Assembly: GCA_026936325.1 (NCBI GenBank)
Contig: JAPTHN010000145.1
Coordinates: 310,001 to 374,000, forward strand
From: Platynereis dumerilii
Taxonomy: Eukaryota > Annelida > Polychaeta > Phyllodocida > Nereididae
Reading direction: 5' to 3'
Length of the DNA stretch: 64,000 nt
Positions 1-12,909 of the stretch are shown piece after piece. The notes below the pieces were generated by a model. The model did not search any database. It was given only the letters and a program-made list of their open reading frames with translations, and was not told where the DNA came from. The stretch's first letter is position 1. The number at the start of each line of letters is the position of its first letter. Made by a program: the position numbers and the translations under genes.

Positions 1-600
1 TACAGAGTTTTAATCCACTGAAAAGAAAGTCAAATCATCAATGTGCTCCTTTCGGATCCAGCTAAAAGGATAATCCATCTTGATGTTGTCAATACTAAAT
101 GCTTTCAAACAAAGGAATTTTCGTGCAAACAGTTCTTGGTTCAGTGGTACTACAAGTTGTGAGCTGATTTCCAGAAGATCCATCAGTTCACCAAACAATG
201 GATCAGCCTCGACCCTCTTTGTTGAGTTACATTGCTTTAAAAAAATATTATCTTGTAAAGTCTCCTTGCTCGAAAGTGATATACGTTTCAACAGTAGTAC
301 TGCAGGAAAACAGTTCACACAGTAATGGATTAGCCTAGACCATCTATGTTGCGTTACATTGCTTTACTTGCATTGGACCTTCTGGCTGAGGGGAAGATTG
401 GAAGCTCGTATTTGCTTTGTTTAAAAGGAAAGAACTGTCTGGTTAACCATTCTTACTTGAAAGTATGTCAATAAGTTAAAATAGGAATAATAGAAAACAG
501 CTCACAACACAAAGGATCAATAATATGGCATGTTATCTCAGCTAACACCATCTCAGTTATGATACATTGCTTGACAAAGGATTGCTTTCTGCTCGAGGGA
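1..600. repeat. Diverged direct repeats, family unknown
   Basis: A phrase of roughly 60-100 bases recurs three times in the same direction, near 183-245, 311-405 and 502-610. Each copy has a ...atggat(t/c)agcct... or related start, then ...gttacattgctt..., and the last two share gggaagat(t/a)ggaagct. The copies are well diverged, so this is an old local duplication. Short open frames here have no recognisable protein similarity. The family and its full ends are unknown. Confidence 0.4.
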
Positions 601-638
601 AGATAGGAAGCTTTCACTTTGACATTTGCGATAGTGCA

Positions 639-1012
639 AGGGACCGTTCAGAATTTATAACTGAGGGGGGTGGGAGTTTTGCTGGAACTTCCCATCAAAA
701 ATTGATTTTTAGTACCCAGCTCTTAGGTTTCACGCATATTTTTAGTAACCCCCCCATGATACAGAAAGTAACACACACACTTTATACTGTTATACACGGT
801 CACGCATACAGACTCACAGATTTTTGGGCATACAAAACGTGGATAAAGTCTGTGTTTGCATGTTTTATAACATTTTTTCTTTGTACATTTCTTACCCGCC
901 CCTTGGAAATATTGTCAGATATTAATACCCCCCTTGAAACACATGTGAATAGTTAGTTCCTTCTAGGCCAAAACTCTCACCTCCCCCCCATCATAAATTC
1001 TGAACAGCCCCT
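639..1012. mobile_element. Non-autonomous DNA transposon with ~20-bp terminal inverted repeats
   Basis: The left end agggaccgttcagaatttat (from 639) is mirrored on the right by ataaattctgaacagcccct (to 1012). Both are followed inward by G/C-rich stretches and gagttttg/caaaactc. The 374-bp interior has no credible transposase; a 129-codon frame across it is just open. A related left end with the same first 20 bases starts at 50617, so this is a dispersed family. I could not see a clear target duplication, so the superfamily is open (hAT-like is one option). Confidence 0.6.
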
Positions 1013-2594
1013 ACCCATTATGTGCACTCAACTTAACCTTAGAGCCTAAACAATACAATAATACAAAATAACATACTTTTCACCAATGTAAAAATGCACA
1101 AAATTTTCATTAAGCAAGAATATGTGTCAAATGTAACAGTAAAGAAGCACCATTTAATTGCAATTTAACATCAGAATCAGAATATGTTTATACATCACAT
1201 TCCAAAGCCTCATTTTCAAAACAGGAGAATACATTTGAGTCTTGCTATTATTAGTATTTTAAAAGCTTAAAAGAAGTCAGTTTGAATGTATCTTGTGACT
1301 TATTTTTCTTCTGAGAACTTCTGATTACAGTGACTTATATCAGAATTCCACTAACTTTGCTAACTGGGAGGAGGACCCGCCAGGCTGGGAAGAGAGGGCA
1401 TTGAAGGGTGGGAGTTAGAATTAAAGGGTAGAAGGGAGACCTGAGGGCAGGAGATCTGGGAAAATACTTTTGGCCGTTCAGTACAGTGATGCAAAAAGAA
1501 TTCATCATTCATAAAACATCAAGCTGTGTGAAGTTTCAATATCATTTTCTGTCCTAATAACAGGAATGTTCCATGGATTTGATTTATCACGTCACAGCAC
1601 AACACAGCATGCTCACCTTACATTAATACTCTGCTTTCTGTGTTACCTCAATATGAGAGTATGAAATTAGAGTATGAGAACGTGTCAATAATTTAGGAGC
1701 CATTTTGCGGTGATTGCGCGTCCCCTTTATTCGTCTTTGGCATGCAAGTAGGCAGATAGTATTGCTGGTATTAATGTAAGTAGTGCTTTTGGAAGTGTAA
1801 ACCTGTAGGGCACATTTTGTGTGTTAGAAATGACCAGCTGTTGCTGCACCATCATCAGTGTACGTACTCACTCATGATATGAAGTGCGCATTGCTTGATT
1901 CTTAAATGTCAAATTCAACTTAACTAAAATTTCCCCGTTTATACCTTCAAATCCAGATAAACGAGTTTTGGTTTTATGTAGTGCCCCCATTGAGAAATAA
2001 ATTGACAAACAAGCAAACACAAATTAATCTTAGTTAGTCGTGTCCTTGTTGTGTTATTATGCATGTATAATTATGTGACACTAAGTGACACCCATTTAAA
2101 TGTGCAAGACCATACTTTCAGGCTGCTGTTATCATTGATGTTTTGAATCATTTTGCGAGAAGTTCATTTGATAATTATTTAATCAGAACATGAGCAGTTC
2201 TTTATTATCAATATAAGGTGTACGTTACAGGGGTTTGATACAACACAGACATGCCTTGCAAGAGACTCTCTAGTCCGAGATAGAGGAATCTGTTGTAGTG
2301 GAAAAAATAGCAGCAGTGTAGGTATCACTATATTCAGTCTTTTGAGTACATAGAAGACCTTTCAGAATTTATTACTGGGAGGCTTGCTGTTGAGTGTTTT
2401 GTCAGAGGGGGGTCATAAACAAGCATACCCTCAGCTTACCTGTCCCTTTATATAAGCCAAAGTTTGTGAATCCGCACTTCGTGCGGTAATGTTCCAGATC
2501 CGCATGACGTGTATAACATGCAGTGTGTATGTGTGTGTCTTGCTTTGTAAGTCATCTGGGGCACTAAAAAACTTAATATACAAGAAATCCATGC
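1013..2594. other. No gene seen; AT-rich unique-looking DNA
   Basis: I see no long reading frame, RNA gene or obvious repeat here. A purine-rich GGGAGGAGG-type patch lies near 1370-1450. Confidence 0.4.
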
Positions 2595-2601
2595 ATGTTC
2601 C

Positions 2602-2782
2602 CCCGTGGCCTTGTGGTCAAGACTGCTTGTCCATTGGCTTTGAGGGCGTGGGTTTATATCTCACCCCGGGAACTCACTTTAGTCCTAGCCCATGGGACAT
2701 TAAATGGAGGCGGGTTGTAACCAGTATTCTGTGCTGGGGCAACTGAATGACCCTGGGCATCCCTGAATTAATAAGGTAAGGT
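2602..2782 (+). repeat. tRNA-derived SINE with 7-bp target duplication
   Basis: The head has the two internal RNA polymerase III promoter boxes: an A box gtggccttgtggtc at 2605-2618 and a B box ggtttatatct at 2651-2661, spaced as in a tRNA. The body contains gggacattaaatggagg, a core phrase I associate with SINEs of marine invertebrates. The 3' end is a short A/G/T tail (aataaggtaaggt). The direct repeat atgttcc flanks it (2595-2601 and 2783-2789), fitting LINE-mediated insertion. It is not a working tRNA: the cloverleaf is not intact. The partner LINE is unknown. Confidence 0.8.
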
Positions 2783-2789
2783 ATGTTCC

Positions 2790-3329
2790 AGTCTTCTCAT
2801 CTCATCATACAGCGGTCATCAAAAAATGAAAGTACAGTTCACTCCACAAAGATGGTGGTTGAGCTGTCCCGGCTGATCCGGGATACACCAGCACAACACA
2901 AGTTAAGTCAAGTCTGGGTCGTGGAGATTTCCTGGAAAAACTCACACCCTTCCCCCAGTAATACATTCAGAACAGTCCATTTAAACAATGAGCAGATCTT
3001 CGTTTGTGACTTTATTGTCCATTTAGCCTCTATTAAGATTGTTCAGATGTGTGTTAATGCAAAATGACACTCACTTAAAATGCTACAACTTGATATTGAA
3101 TAATTAATGACATTATTTAGGGTCCAACTCTTGCCAGGTCATTCAAACACATTAGCACCCAACAGGCGTCAGACCAAAGTAGCGCCGGCTCTGAAGGCCT
3201 CTCCAAGGTAACATATCACTTGGCAATCCCCCCCTCCTTCAATGGTTTCTGTCTATACATCTGGTAAGTACTATTTTCAGCACATTTTCCCACAAAGAAC
3301 AGCTGCTTTACTCTACAAGGTTAGCGAAC
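2790..3329. other. No gene seen
   Basis: A 94-codon open frame at 2783-3067 has no recognisable domain and runs out of the SINE target site. Nothing else is supported here. Confidence 0.35.
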
Positions 3330-6300
3330 ATTTCTGGATATTTCATCATTTGTCACTGACAATTACCACAAAGGTCCATATGCCAAATTCTTTGTTGTTG
3401 GGGCTTTGTTGAAAATAAACATTGGTCAACAGTTATTGAGTAAATACATACAATAAATTGGGTGTACTTACAAAGCTTAAGCTCTTTGCTCATTCATCAC
3501 TTCATTGCAACAGAGAAAGATTCAGTGGACACATATTTCTCAATCAACCCAAATGAAACTGGAGGTGTAGCCATTCACAAATCAATACAACAAATATATC
3601 GTGATACGTCTTTCTGTATATTTCAATATCCTAAGGGGCTTTCTAAATCTGGCCAATACTGAGGAATATATTGCACCTGATGCCCCACCTTCAATCCTTC
3701 ATTATTCATCTATTTGTGTCCACAAGTTATACAATCATACAGTCATGGATGGCCAAAACTGCAAAAGGTGGATAGACAACTAATTATTAATACTAAAGTT
3801 AAACAATATTAAAACTGGTATGGTGCCACAAAACAAAATTAGATTTAGGCAAAATTGAATTTGCTTTTAATCAAGCCATCTAGGTGGACATTTATATGAG
3901 TAGGTACCCAACTGTGTTTGCTTTCGAAACACAGCTGGTATTAGAGAGAGTAATCAAGCTTTATGATTCACTTTGTGAGAGTGCATACTGGATTCAACAT
4001 CTGTAAAATCATTCTTTGTTGTATTTAACATTTCATGAACATTCCTTCCCTCATAAATTATGGCATCAACAAGAGAAGAATGGTACATGCATTGAACAAG
4101 GCCTGACGAAAATCATTGATTTCTGGAATGAATTTCCTTTAAGCATTGTTAAGGACATCAATCAATGAAATACTTCTTTCCTCCAAGGCTAGGTTTTGCA
4201 AGATAACTCGGATCTCCAACAAAGAGGTCATAAATCATGACGTCAACTTCAAATGATTAAAAAAAGAAGAAGAATGGTACATGTACTGAACATGCCAGGA
4301 TGCCAGGAAGAAAGTACCATTGATTTCTGAAATGGATCGCCTTACATATTGTTGAAGACATCAACCAATGATGAACTTCTTTCGGCCAAGGTTAGGTTTT
4401 GCAAGATAACTCATGGATCTCCAACAAAGAGGTTCATTTCATGCTTAGGGCTATATGCTTGCAACTGGCTTGTTGAGTGTACCCAACAATACTTCCTCAT
4501 CTTCTCTTTTCATTTTCATCAACAGGAAAAATAGGTTTGCCAATTTAATGAATTCAAAAAAATCATTCTGCAAATCAGAATGTAAAAGGCATATCATTTG
4601 TGAAAAGCAATAATGCATCTTGCAAGGAGAGACCCAATCAGAAAACAAGCCACTTGTAAACAACTTTCAAGCTTCCTCATTATCATGTCAACCATCTATA
4701 TTATTCTAATTCCACCTGGTCAACATTTATTGAGTAAATATGTGACCTGCTCCACCGAAATGAGTTCAAAGTAGGCTTTATCTATTTCTCAGAAATGAGC
4801 AAAATGTGTCAAAAGGTCACATTTTGATGTTTTTTAGCTGTTGGTACCACGTTTTAGCAAAAATAATCTTCTGTGAATAATTAAGACCATTTAACCAAAA
4901 ATTGATTTTAAATTATCTGAATTGAGTGCCCCTCTCGATTTATTTAGTTCTTTTATTGTAATGGGGGGAAATTCAAATGCCATTTTCTCAAAATTTGATG
5001 TTTTGTATCATCGATGTTTGAGGTGCCATATCTTTGGTTTGGATGGAGATATCAAAACATACTAAGCATCATTTTAAAGCTCAATTCCAGTAGAATAAAG
5101 TCATTTTCATACCTAAATATGATAGGAGGCCGACTTTGAACCCATTTTGGTGGAGCAGGTCACATATGTACAATATGTTGTTCATATGAAGCTAAAGCTG
5201 TTTGCTCATTCATCACTTTATTGCAATATAGAACGATTCATTGGACACATATTTCTCAATCAACCCAAATGAAACTGGAGATGCAGCCTTTCACAAATCA
5301 ATACAACAGATATATGGTGATAAACAATTCTATATATTTCAATATCCTAAGAGGCTTCCTAAATCTGGCCAATGCTGAGGAATATATTGTACCTGATGCC
5401 CCGCCTTCAATCCTTCATGATTCTTCTATTCGTTTCCTCAGGAAATTCTAATGCAGTTATCAGTACACTCATGGATGGCCAAGACAGCAAGAACTTTTGT
5501 AAATGGGTTCATGAAAAACTAGATTTGTGTTACTAACCAGAGTGTCAAAACTGGAATGGTGCAACAAAATAATATACAGATGCAAAAATGTTTGTTTTTT
5601 TAGTAAAGCCTCCCAGACAGACATAAAAATACATTTTTGTACATAGAGAGAATTTAACCAAGCTTTATGATTTACTCTGTGAGGGTGTCTAGTCTACTCC
5701 ATAATCTATAAAATAATTTAAATTTCCTAAGTTAGTGAACATTTCTGGATGTTTCATTATTTGTCACTGACAGTTACTACAAAGAGGCATTTAATTGGAG
5801 CCGGTAATTCACCAAAGGTCCATATTCCAAATTTTTTAGTGTTAGGGCTTTGTGGACAATAAACATTGGTCAACATTTATTGAGTAAATACATTGTACAT
5901 ACAATATGTTGAGGAAATAAGGCTTAAGCTATTTGCTCATTCATCACTTCATTGCAATACAGAAAGATTCAGGGACATATATTTCTCAATCAACCCAAAT
6001 GAAACTGGAAGTGTAGCCTCTCACAAATCAATACAACAAATATATCGTGATAAGTCTTTCTATATATTTCAATATCCTAAGAGGCTTTCTAAATCTGGCC
6101 AATACTGAGGAATATATTGTACCTGATGCCCCACCTTCAATCCTTCATGATTCTTCTATTTGTTTCCTCAGGGAAATGTTGTACAGTTAGCAGTACTCTC
6201 ATGGATGGCCAAAACAGCAAGAACTTTTGTAAATGGGTTCATGGTGTATGAAAAACTAAATTTAATTTAGTATTACTAATAACCAGAGTATCAAAACTGG

Positions 6301-7000
6301 AATGGTGTGACAAAACAAAAATACATTTTCAAACATTAATTTATTTTTAATCAAGCCTCTTAGACAGACATGAAAATACATTTGTGTACCAAACCATATA
6401 TGCTTGTGAAATACTGAGATAATTTAACCATGATTTTTTATTTACTCTGTGACGGTGTCTACATGTACTCCATAATTTATCAAATAATGTAAATTTCTAT
6501 GGTGTTGTTGAATTCTAAATTTTGTGAACCTTCTGTCCCTCATAAATTGTGACGTCAATTTTGAATAATTTTATAAAAGGTGACGATGGTACATGTATTG
6601 GACATGGCAAAAAGAAGATACCTTTGATTTCTGAAATTAATCTCCTTCAAGTATTGTAAGGGACATCATTCATCTGTGTGCTTATTTCTTCCATTGTTAG
6701 GTTTTCAAGATAACTCAAGGATCTCCAACAAATAGGTTCATGACATGCTTAGGGTTGTTGGCTTGCAATTGGCTTGATGAGTGTATCCAACAATACTTCC
6801 TCATTTTCTCTTACCATTATCATTAAAAGGAAAAGGGATTGTCCAATTCAAAGAAATCAGAGAATTATTCTGCAAATCAGAATCATGTTATAGGCATACC
6901 ATTTGTGAAATGCATCCTGCATCTTGCAAGGAGAGAGCCCTGATCAGAGAATTAGCTATTAATAAACATCAATGAGGCTTTCTCAGGGTCATTCACTAAA
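3330..7000. repeat. Locally duplicated ~1.4-kb block, about 2.5 copies
   Basis: A ~230-bp module (gctcattcatcacttcattgc ... ccaccttcaatccttcat) occurs at about 3485-3715, 5207-5440 and 5935-6175. A second module (aaggacatcaatcaatgaa ... ggatctccaacaaagaggt) occurs near 4130-4240, 4345-4440 and 6640-6740. Their shared order shows a segment amplified in direct orientation. The three copies give similar short peptides (ending NILRGFLNLAN or IFQYPKGLSKSGQY in different frames), but no frame is kept in all copies, so I do not call a gene. A MITE (4741-5164) interrupts the array. Confidence 0.7.
4741..5164. mobile_element. TA-target MITE (Tc1/mariner type), copy 1
   Basis: The element starts tgtgacctgctccacc and ends with its complement ggtggagcaggtcaca. 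Inverted repeats extend about 35 bases with few mismatches. TA dinucleotides flank it at 4739-4740 and 5165-5166, as for Tc1/mariner elements. It is 424 bp with no coding capacity. A second copy lies at 32943-33371. Confidence 0.85.
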
Positions 7001-8775
7001 TGTCCAAGCTCTTGATAATGAATGGATTGGACAATTCCCTTTAGAGTTGCCTTGAAATGGTGACGTTTTGGATATTTGTCACTAGTTCAATGACATTTCA
7101 TTTTCTTGTTTTTCATTCTGTCGTGGAATGGTCCACAAATACACAATGAAGTACCGAAGTATTTTCCAAAAATGACACATTAAAAACAATTCTGGTATAT
7201 GAAAAATCATTATTGGTAGCAGATGTTTTCAAAGTTCTACAGATTTTATAAACAGATCAATGGGTAAAAGCCAGAAGGATGCAAGTGCTTTTAAAATATC
7301 ATCTCACAGTCTATGGTGTTTCATTGCAACTGTTCATTTTCGAAGGATCACTTTAGTTGGGACTTTTGATTGAGAAGAAGCTTGTCTCCCTAAGCTAAGA
7401 AAAAAATGTATCCATAATAATCAATCACATTCAAATTAAAACTTTTGCAGCTAGTCCTCTGACTTAAAGCAAATGTAAACTGGTCATTTGAATGAAATAG
7501 ATCTTGTAAAGTGAGATTAAGTGGTCAGCTGATCAATAGTAATTTCTTGGGAATCTTTAGAACATGTCTTGCTTCAATGACACATGTCCAGTCGAGCTAA
7601 TGACAATAGGACAGAACAGCGGCTTTTGGCATGGGACAGTAAAGACATTACGAGATAGAATTGTTATAGAGACCGCCAGGTCACTTCGCGAAGCGCAGTG
7701 ACTAGAAGTCTTCAAATGGTAGAAGACAGAGCTACCCACACAGGGATATACAAAGAAACTTTTTTGCATGTGCCAAAAAAAAGTGTGGGCGTTCATGTGA
7801 CGTCATCAATAATAGGCCTGATCTGGCGTCATAGCAACAGCAGCAGAGTAGTGTGCTGCAGGTTTGATTTGATTATTCAACATCAGTGCATATATATACA
7901 AAAGAATGTATGCCATTTAATGAAATAACAAAAACTGCTATGACGTCACAGGCAGTGGGGATGAAATCAAGGCATGGTCTCGACAGCAGTTTACTGTTTT
8001 TTTTTTAAATGATCAATTTTTTTTAGAAAAAAAAAAATATTGAAGTGAGCCACTCTAATTGTATGCGGGCCCAATAAAAAATGCCTATATTTTAATGGCA
8101 TTGAAAAATGTGAGTGTTTTACCAATTGTTCATTAAAATAAGAAACTAGGCCTAATTATTCTGAAGAAGAAAAAAAAGGAAACATCTTTCCCATTGAAAA
8201 TGAGTCTAATTTATCCTACACAATTAAAACTATGAATTTGGTTTAAAAATGTAATTTTCTGGAAGATCATGGTGTACCTGCGGTCTCCCTATGCTTTGGC
8301 ATTATCATATTAGGTAAATATATGCTGCATGTTTTTACACACTGTTCTCAAACATATTGTGGTCGACTAAAGAAAAACTTGTGAATATATGATGACACCG
8401 TGCAGCTGAACTTTTTGAGGCCCCTGGGCATCATGAGTCAAGCTGCCAAGGGCTGACAGGAATGAAGGAGATGGGAGCGCCCCAGGCATGCTGAGAAGTT
8501 ACAATTTTTAAAAATAATCTACTGGTCACAAAAGAATTACAAAATTAACTCTGTAGGTTGGAGAAAAAGGTGGCCTGTAACTTTATCAGTGAGTTATAAT
8601 TATTAATCACTGTAACCTTATCAGTGAGTTCTATTAAATCCAACAATAATATGAGATTATGACATACATCGTAGAATTGGGATCCCAGGAATTGTAAATG
8701 TTTACTCTCTCCATGATCTAGAATTATGACTGTTTTTGATGTCTATGCACAGAGCAAGGAAGATCTGCCAGTCTG
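7001..8775. other. No gene seen; two consensus CRE palindromes
   Basis: No credible reading frame. The palindrome TGACGTCA, the consensus site for CREB/ATF factors, occurs at 7798-7805 and 7941-7948. Without a gene next to it, a regulatory role is only a possibility. A ~38-bp near-duplication (gtaac(t/c)ttatcagtgagtt) lies at about 8577-8630. Confidence 0.3.
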
Positions 8776-8949
8776 TACACTCTAAAAAATGTCGGGACAA
8801 AATTGGTTTTTTAGATTCAAAATGTTTTTTTGAAAAAACCAACATGGATTTTTATAAAAATCCATGTTGGTTTTGCATTGAAATTTGGTTTTTCAAAAAA
8901 CCATTTTGAATCTAAAAAACCAATTTTGTCTGAATTTTTTTAGGGTGTA
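8776..8949. mobile_element. Fold-back MITE, 174 bp, near-perfect hairpin
   Basis: Almost the whole element pairs with itself. It runs from tacactctaaaaaa through ttggttttttagattcaaaatg to the centre atggatttttataaaaatccat, and back out to ...tttttttagggtgta. The stem is about 75 bp with a short interior bulge. There is no coding capacity. The terminal CACTCTAAAAAAT motif resembles the right end of the longer element at 36936-38047. Confidence 0.75.
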
Positions 8950-10425
8950 TAGATTACCATCAGTGAAGTAACACATGAGTACTATTATTTAACATTAACA
9001 GTCAATTGCAAATGACATCGTGCAAAAAAGGGATGTACATGTTACTTCTAAGGACATGCAAACCCAGTCTGATTGTTCGAACTGGACTTGAGAGAAATCA
9101 GACGCTGAAAAGGTGTTATGGCTTTTAGTAGATTGGATACTACACTCACAGTCACTGACTCACAAACGGTACAATAGAATGACGATAAACCAGCATTAGA
9201 CAAACTTCGCCATAGAATGAGGGAATTAGCAGATAATTGAAGGTGCTAAAATAAAAGAAAAACTTGAAATGAACAAAACAGGTAAGCAAGACGTGTATCT
9301 TCCATCTATACTTTCTTACTGCTATCCCAAATCTGGCACTTTCTGACATTGCTCAAAACCTTGAGTCCTCAACAAATATATTTTATGGGTCAATAATTGT
9401 CTGGACATCTTACAAAAAAAAAGTCTTGCTTTGACAAATTAATCAGTTATGCCTTTAGTTAAAAATAAACAATTTGTGCAGCACTAACTCCCTTTTATCT
9501 GTTTTCCCCCCTATTTTCTATACTGGAATAGAATTATTGTTTTCAAATTTTTTTTTCATAGCAAGTGAAAATTAGGCACTACTTCAACACATATATTGAG
9601 TAAATGTGATAGGACTGATGGCTGTCAAAGAATTGCACAATTTTCACAACTCCTAAAAAGCAATATGCATACACCGAAAAAATACTTCATGAATATCAAT
9701 CATTGAATGCCACTCAACACACATTTTGGTTACATTCTTTTACAAATTATTCATACAAATTTATCTTTCGGGAATAAATGTCTGATTCATTCCATCAAAT
9801 TTGGTCATCAAGGGTTAGAAGCTAAATGTAGAAGTTGTGTGTATACAGCGATCATGAATAATCAATGTACGCTGTCAGGTGCAAACTTTCTATATATATG
9901 GCAACAGAAAATTTCATTGCATACTCAAACTACATGTATTCATGGAATATGAAATTATTGTTAGACATTTTTCCAATTGGTAGAAACAACGACTTTGGAG
10001 CCATAGCGGTAACTGTACATTTTGTGTCAGTTAGATCCCGACACAGAGGTGTCTAACTGATTAGACATCATATTCTTCTTTCAAAATAAACAATAATCTG
10101 CTCGTTAGTTTGCTGTTGTATTTTTAACAGCATTAATATTAAGCGGGGTGCTAACATGCAGAATTGTCAGTCAGATACCGTTTTCTCCAATGGTATTATT
10201 ATCTTGGTGATGCCTAAATTCAGTTAAAACCTACTCGCCATGCATCTGACTGCAGTTGATATAATATGCATTATCACAATTTAAATATATAATTTCTTAT
10301 GTTTCATTAACCTGTGAACCATTTTTAAATGTATCCAAAAATGAAGATGTTTGTCAATTGGATGATTCTTTTATTCCAAGAAGAGTTTTGGTTTGTCAAG
10401 TTTAAATTTTATTTCCACAAATGTA
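8950..10425. other. No gene seen
   Basis: AT-rich DNA without supported features. A small perfect stem (tcagttaga/tctaactga) lies at about 10028-10060. Confidence 0.3.
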
Positions 10426-10430
10426 TCTCC

Positions 10431-10556
10431 GGGAGGCAAATTGAACCAACCTTGGAATTATTAAATTTTGGGAAATGGCAAAAATAGTATTGACCGTATT
10501 TGCAACTTTCATGGTTATGAAGCTGGTTCTGAAATTACCTATCTTAAAAAATAGAT
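10431..10556. repeat. Partial diverged copy of the 'ccaacc' motif-rich element
   Basis: The stretch gggaggcaaattgaaccaacc ... gaaattacctat(c/t)tta matches the left end of the element at 20624-21476 over roughly 120 bases with gaps. Only this end is present, so it is a fragment. Confidence 0.55.
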
Positions 10557-10594
10557 AGTGCCATATAGGCCTACGCATTTAATTTTTCACCATA

Positions 10595-11501
10595 CAGGGT
10601 GGTCAAAAAAAAACTTTACAGTTGATATTTCATTTTCCAGGCTGCCATGATTGAGTCAGTGCCTGGGTACTTATTGTGTATACAAGCCAAGCATGTTAGA
10701 TCTTTGGAAAATTGGTTAATAATCAAAACGGCTCATTACTTTTTTGATAGCACACAAAATGGAAGCCGGGAGTGCTCCTGCGTTTTTACTACTCTTGGTT
10801 GTTCATGGCCCATCAGCAATTTTGAAGCTACTGAGCTTCACAGGACAAAATAAATACAACATAAAATGAAATTGAAAAGACAGAGGCACAATTCAGAACA
10901 AACCAGAAGGTGCTAGAGCAAATTCAGACTTCACTATGGCCATTATAAGATTTTAAAACAGAGCCGTCTGAAGGTGGATGATCAGGGTGTTGAAATATGA
11001 ACATCTTGAAAGAGCATCTAAAGCCCTGGATGGATAAGACATACAGTGCCACAGATAATTTGATCTTCAAACAAGACGGGGCATCAGCCACACTCCCTTG
11101 GAAAGCCCAGAACTGGATCAAGCTTCGCTCTGTCAAGTTTCTCAGCGGGACAACATGGCCCCTGTTATCACAAGATTTCAATCAATGTGATTATTCTGGA
11201 TGGGCAAACTTAGAGGCAGATCCCTGCAAGACACCACAGACCTTAGTTGCCCAATAAAGGCACCCATTACGTTTGCGTGGGAAAAACGGACACAAAGTTA
11301 CATTTTTGACACCTCTGCATCATTTAGGCCCACTGCAGAAAAGTCATCAGTCCAAAAGGACCTCCGAATGAATAAATTGTCTCTAGAAGAGTTATTCTTT
11401 GCTATACAAGTTGTTTTTGCATTGGAAAATAAGCATTTGTAACAATGAGCGTCATCCAAAAACTTATTCATAAGTGTAAAGTTTTTTTTTTGACCACCCT
11501 G
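10595..11501 (+). mobile_element. Degenerate mariner-family DNA transposon
   Basis: The ends are inverted repeats: cagggtggtcaaaaaaaaactttaca and tgtaaagttttttttttgaccaccctg. TA flanks both sides (10593-10594 and 11502-11503), the target of Tc1/mariner elements. Inside, a frame at about 10997-11257 keeps the second half of a mariner-type transposase: IFKQDGASATLPWKAQNWIK, then LSGTTWPLLSQDFNQCDYSG, which resemble the family's QDGAPAH...W.PNSPDLNP.DY block. The frame opens and closes within the block, the histidine of the APAH motif is gone, and upstream transposase sequence is not readable, so it is dead. At 907 bp it is shorter than the usual ~1.3 kb. Confidence 0.85.
10997..11257 (+). pseudogene. 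Mariner-type transposase remnant (catalytic-domain C-terminal part)
   Basis: An 86-codon frame whose residues 20-75 align with the DDE/D catalytic region of mariner-like transposases: QDGA, QNWIK, TWP, DFNQCDYSGW, LEADPC. Transposases of this family cut and paste the element by binding its terminal repeats in the nucleus. Here only a fragment survives and key residues have changed. It lies inside the terminal repeats at 10595 and 11501. Confidence 0.75.
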
Positions 11502-11503
11502 TA

Positions 11504-12830
11504 GAGAAACGTCAAGATAGAGTATTTATTTTCCAAATTCAAGAGCTAGCTGTAGTAGCTGTACATCTGACTTACGAAATTAATACTAACAGCAATTGCA
11601 TTTTTCTTTATGACTGTGCAAAACGTGTGAAATAATTTTCTTCTAATGGTATCCAAGTTGAAAATCCTCAAATAATGCTCTGAATGGAAGATTCATAACC
11701 TCAACAGCAATGTAGGGAGCAAGGCGGAGAGCAGTACCTACACATAAAAAGACTCTCAGCATTATTGAAATATATTGACAAATCTCAAGACATATGCATT
11801 CTACATTGATTTACCAAACAGACAAATCTGTTTTCATCTGCAAATATTGAGACTGATGGGGTGGAAAATCAGTCTCCATCCAAACAGATGAGGAAGAAGT
11901 GACTTCTAAGTGAGAATAAGTAAATTCGAATATAAGTAGATAAATACAGATGTTCCATTTGGACACATTTTTGAATATTATGCTATACAGTACAACTCAG
12001 AAGTCGTCCGTTCACTGATTTTGCCCTCCTTTCTCCTCTCCATCCCAAATCTCTTTAAAACTACTTTTGCCTCATCCTAAGAATTCTGTTAAGATAAGCA
12101 AGAATGTCATTGCAATTAGTAAAGGGGCACAAGATCAAGGAAATCAAACAAAATGGGGTTGATAGAGTGTGTATTTCAGTTGGTTTAATGCAAATTTAAT
12201 TTAATTTTAAGAGGTTGTTGAAAGTAGGTAAAGGTAGCACATGTAAGCGATCTTGAGAAAGCCAAAAGGTGTGAAAGGGTAAAGTAGTGGCCGATTCTTC
12301 CCTCCTACTGTGGTAATCATATTTTATTTTGGGTTGTACTGTAACTCACTTTGGTAACCACCTAATAAATCTGAATTATGAAATTGGTACTTACAGCAAT
12401 TGCATATCTGTTGAATAAATGGCTATTTGTAATAACTAGCTGTATCCACAAGTACTACCTCCCGCAGACCTGTGTGACACAAAACAAAGCATATTACAAT
12501 ATCCCAACTAGAAATGTCATAACCGGAAACCGGTGAATGATGCGCTGCCTGGACTGAGTCCTAAGGGTGAATCACACATGTATCCGTAGTTAGTGTATAT
12601 CCCTCCGTGTAATATTTCAGTCAAATCTTGGCTCACAGGATCAATGCTGTCTTGGCTAAATACACATTTACACATCCCACTGACCCAAACTATCCACCTG
12701 TCTTTGATTTTACTCTCCTGTCTTTCTGCCCAGGAGTAATTTACCAGCTTGTTATTGCTCTCTCATTTACGATTGGCAACACTGCTATTCCTTTAAAAAA
12801 AAACGTGCAAGCACTTTTAAGAGTTTCTTG
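11504..12830. other. No gene seen
   Basis: No supported gene or repeat. The reading frame that runs into the following microsatellite is an artefact of the TATC repeat. Confidence 0.3.
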
Positions 12831-12832
12831 CA

Positions 12833-12850
12833 TCTATCTATCTATCTATA

Positions 12851-12909
<59 letters not shown>

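Noticed and set aside
2602-2782. Functional tRNA gene
   Set aside because: The promoter boxes are there but the cloverleaf stems do not pair; the tail and target duplication show a SINE.
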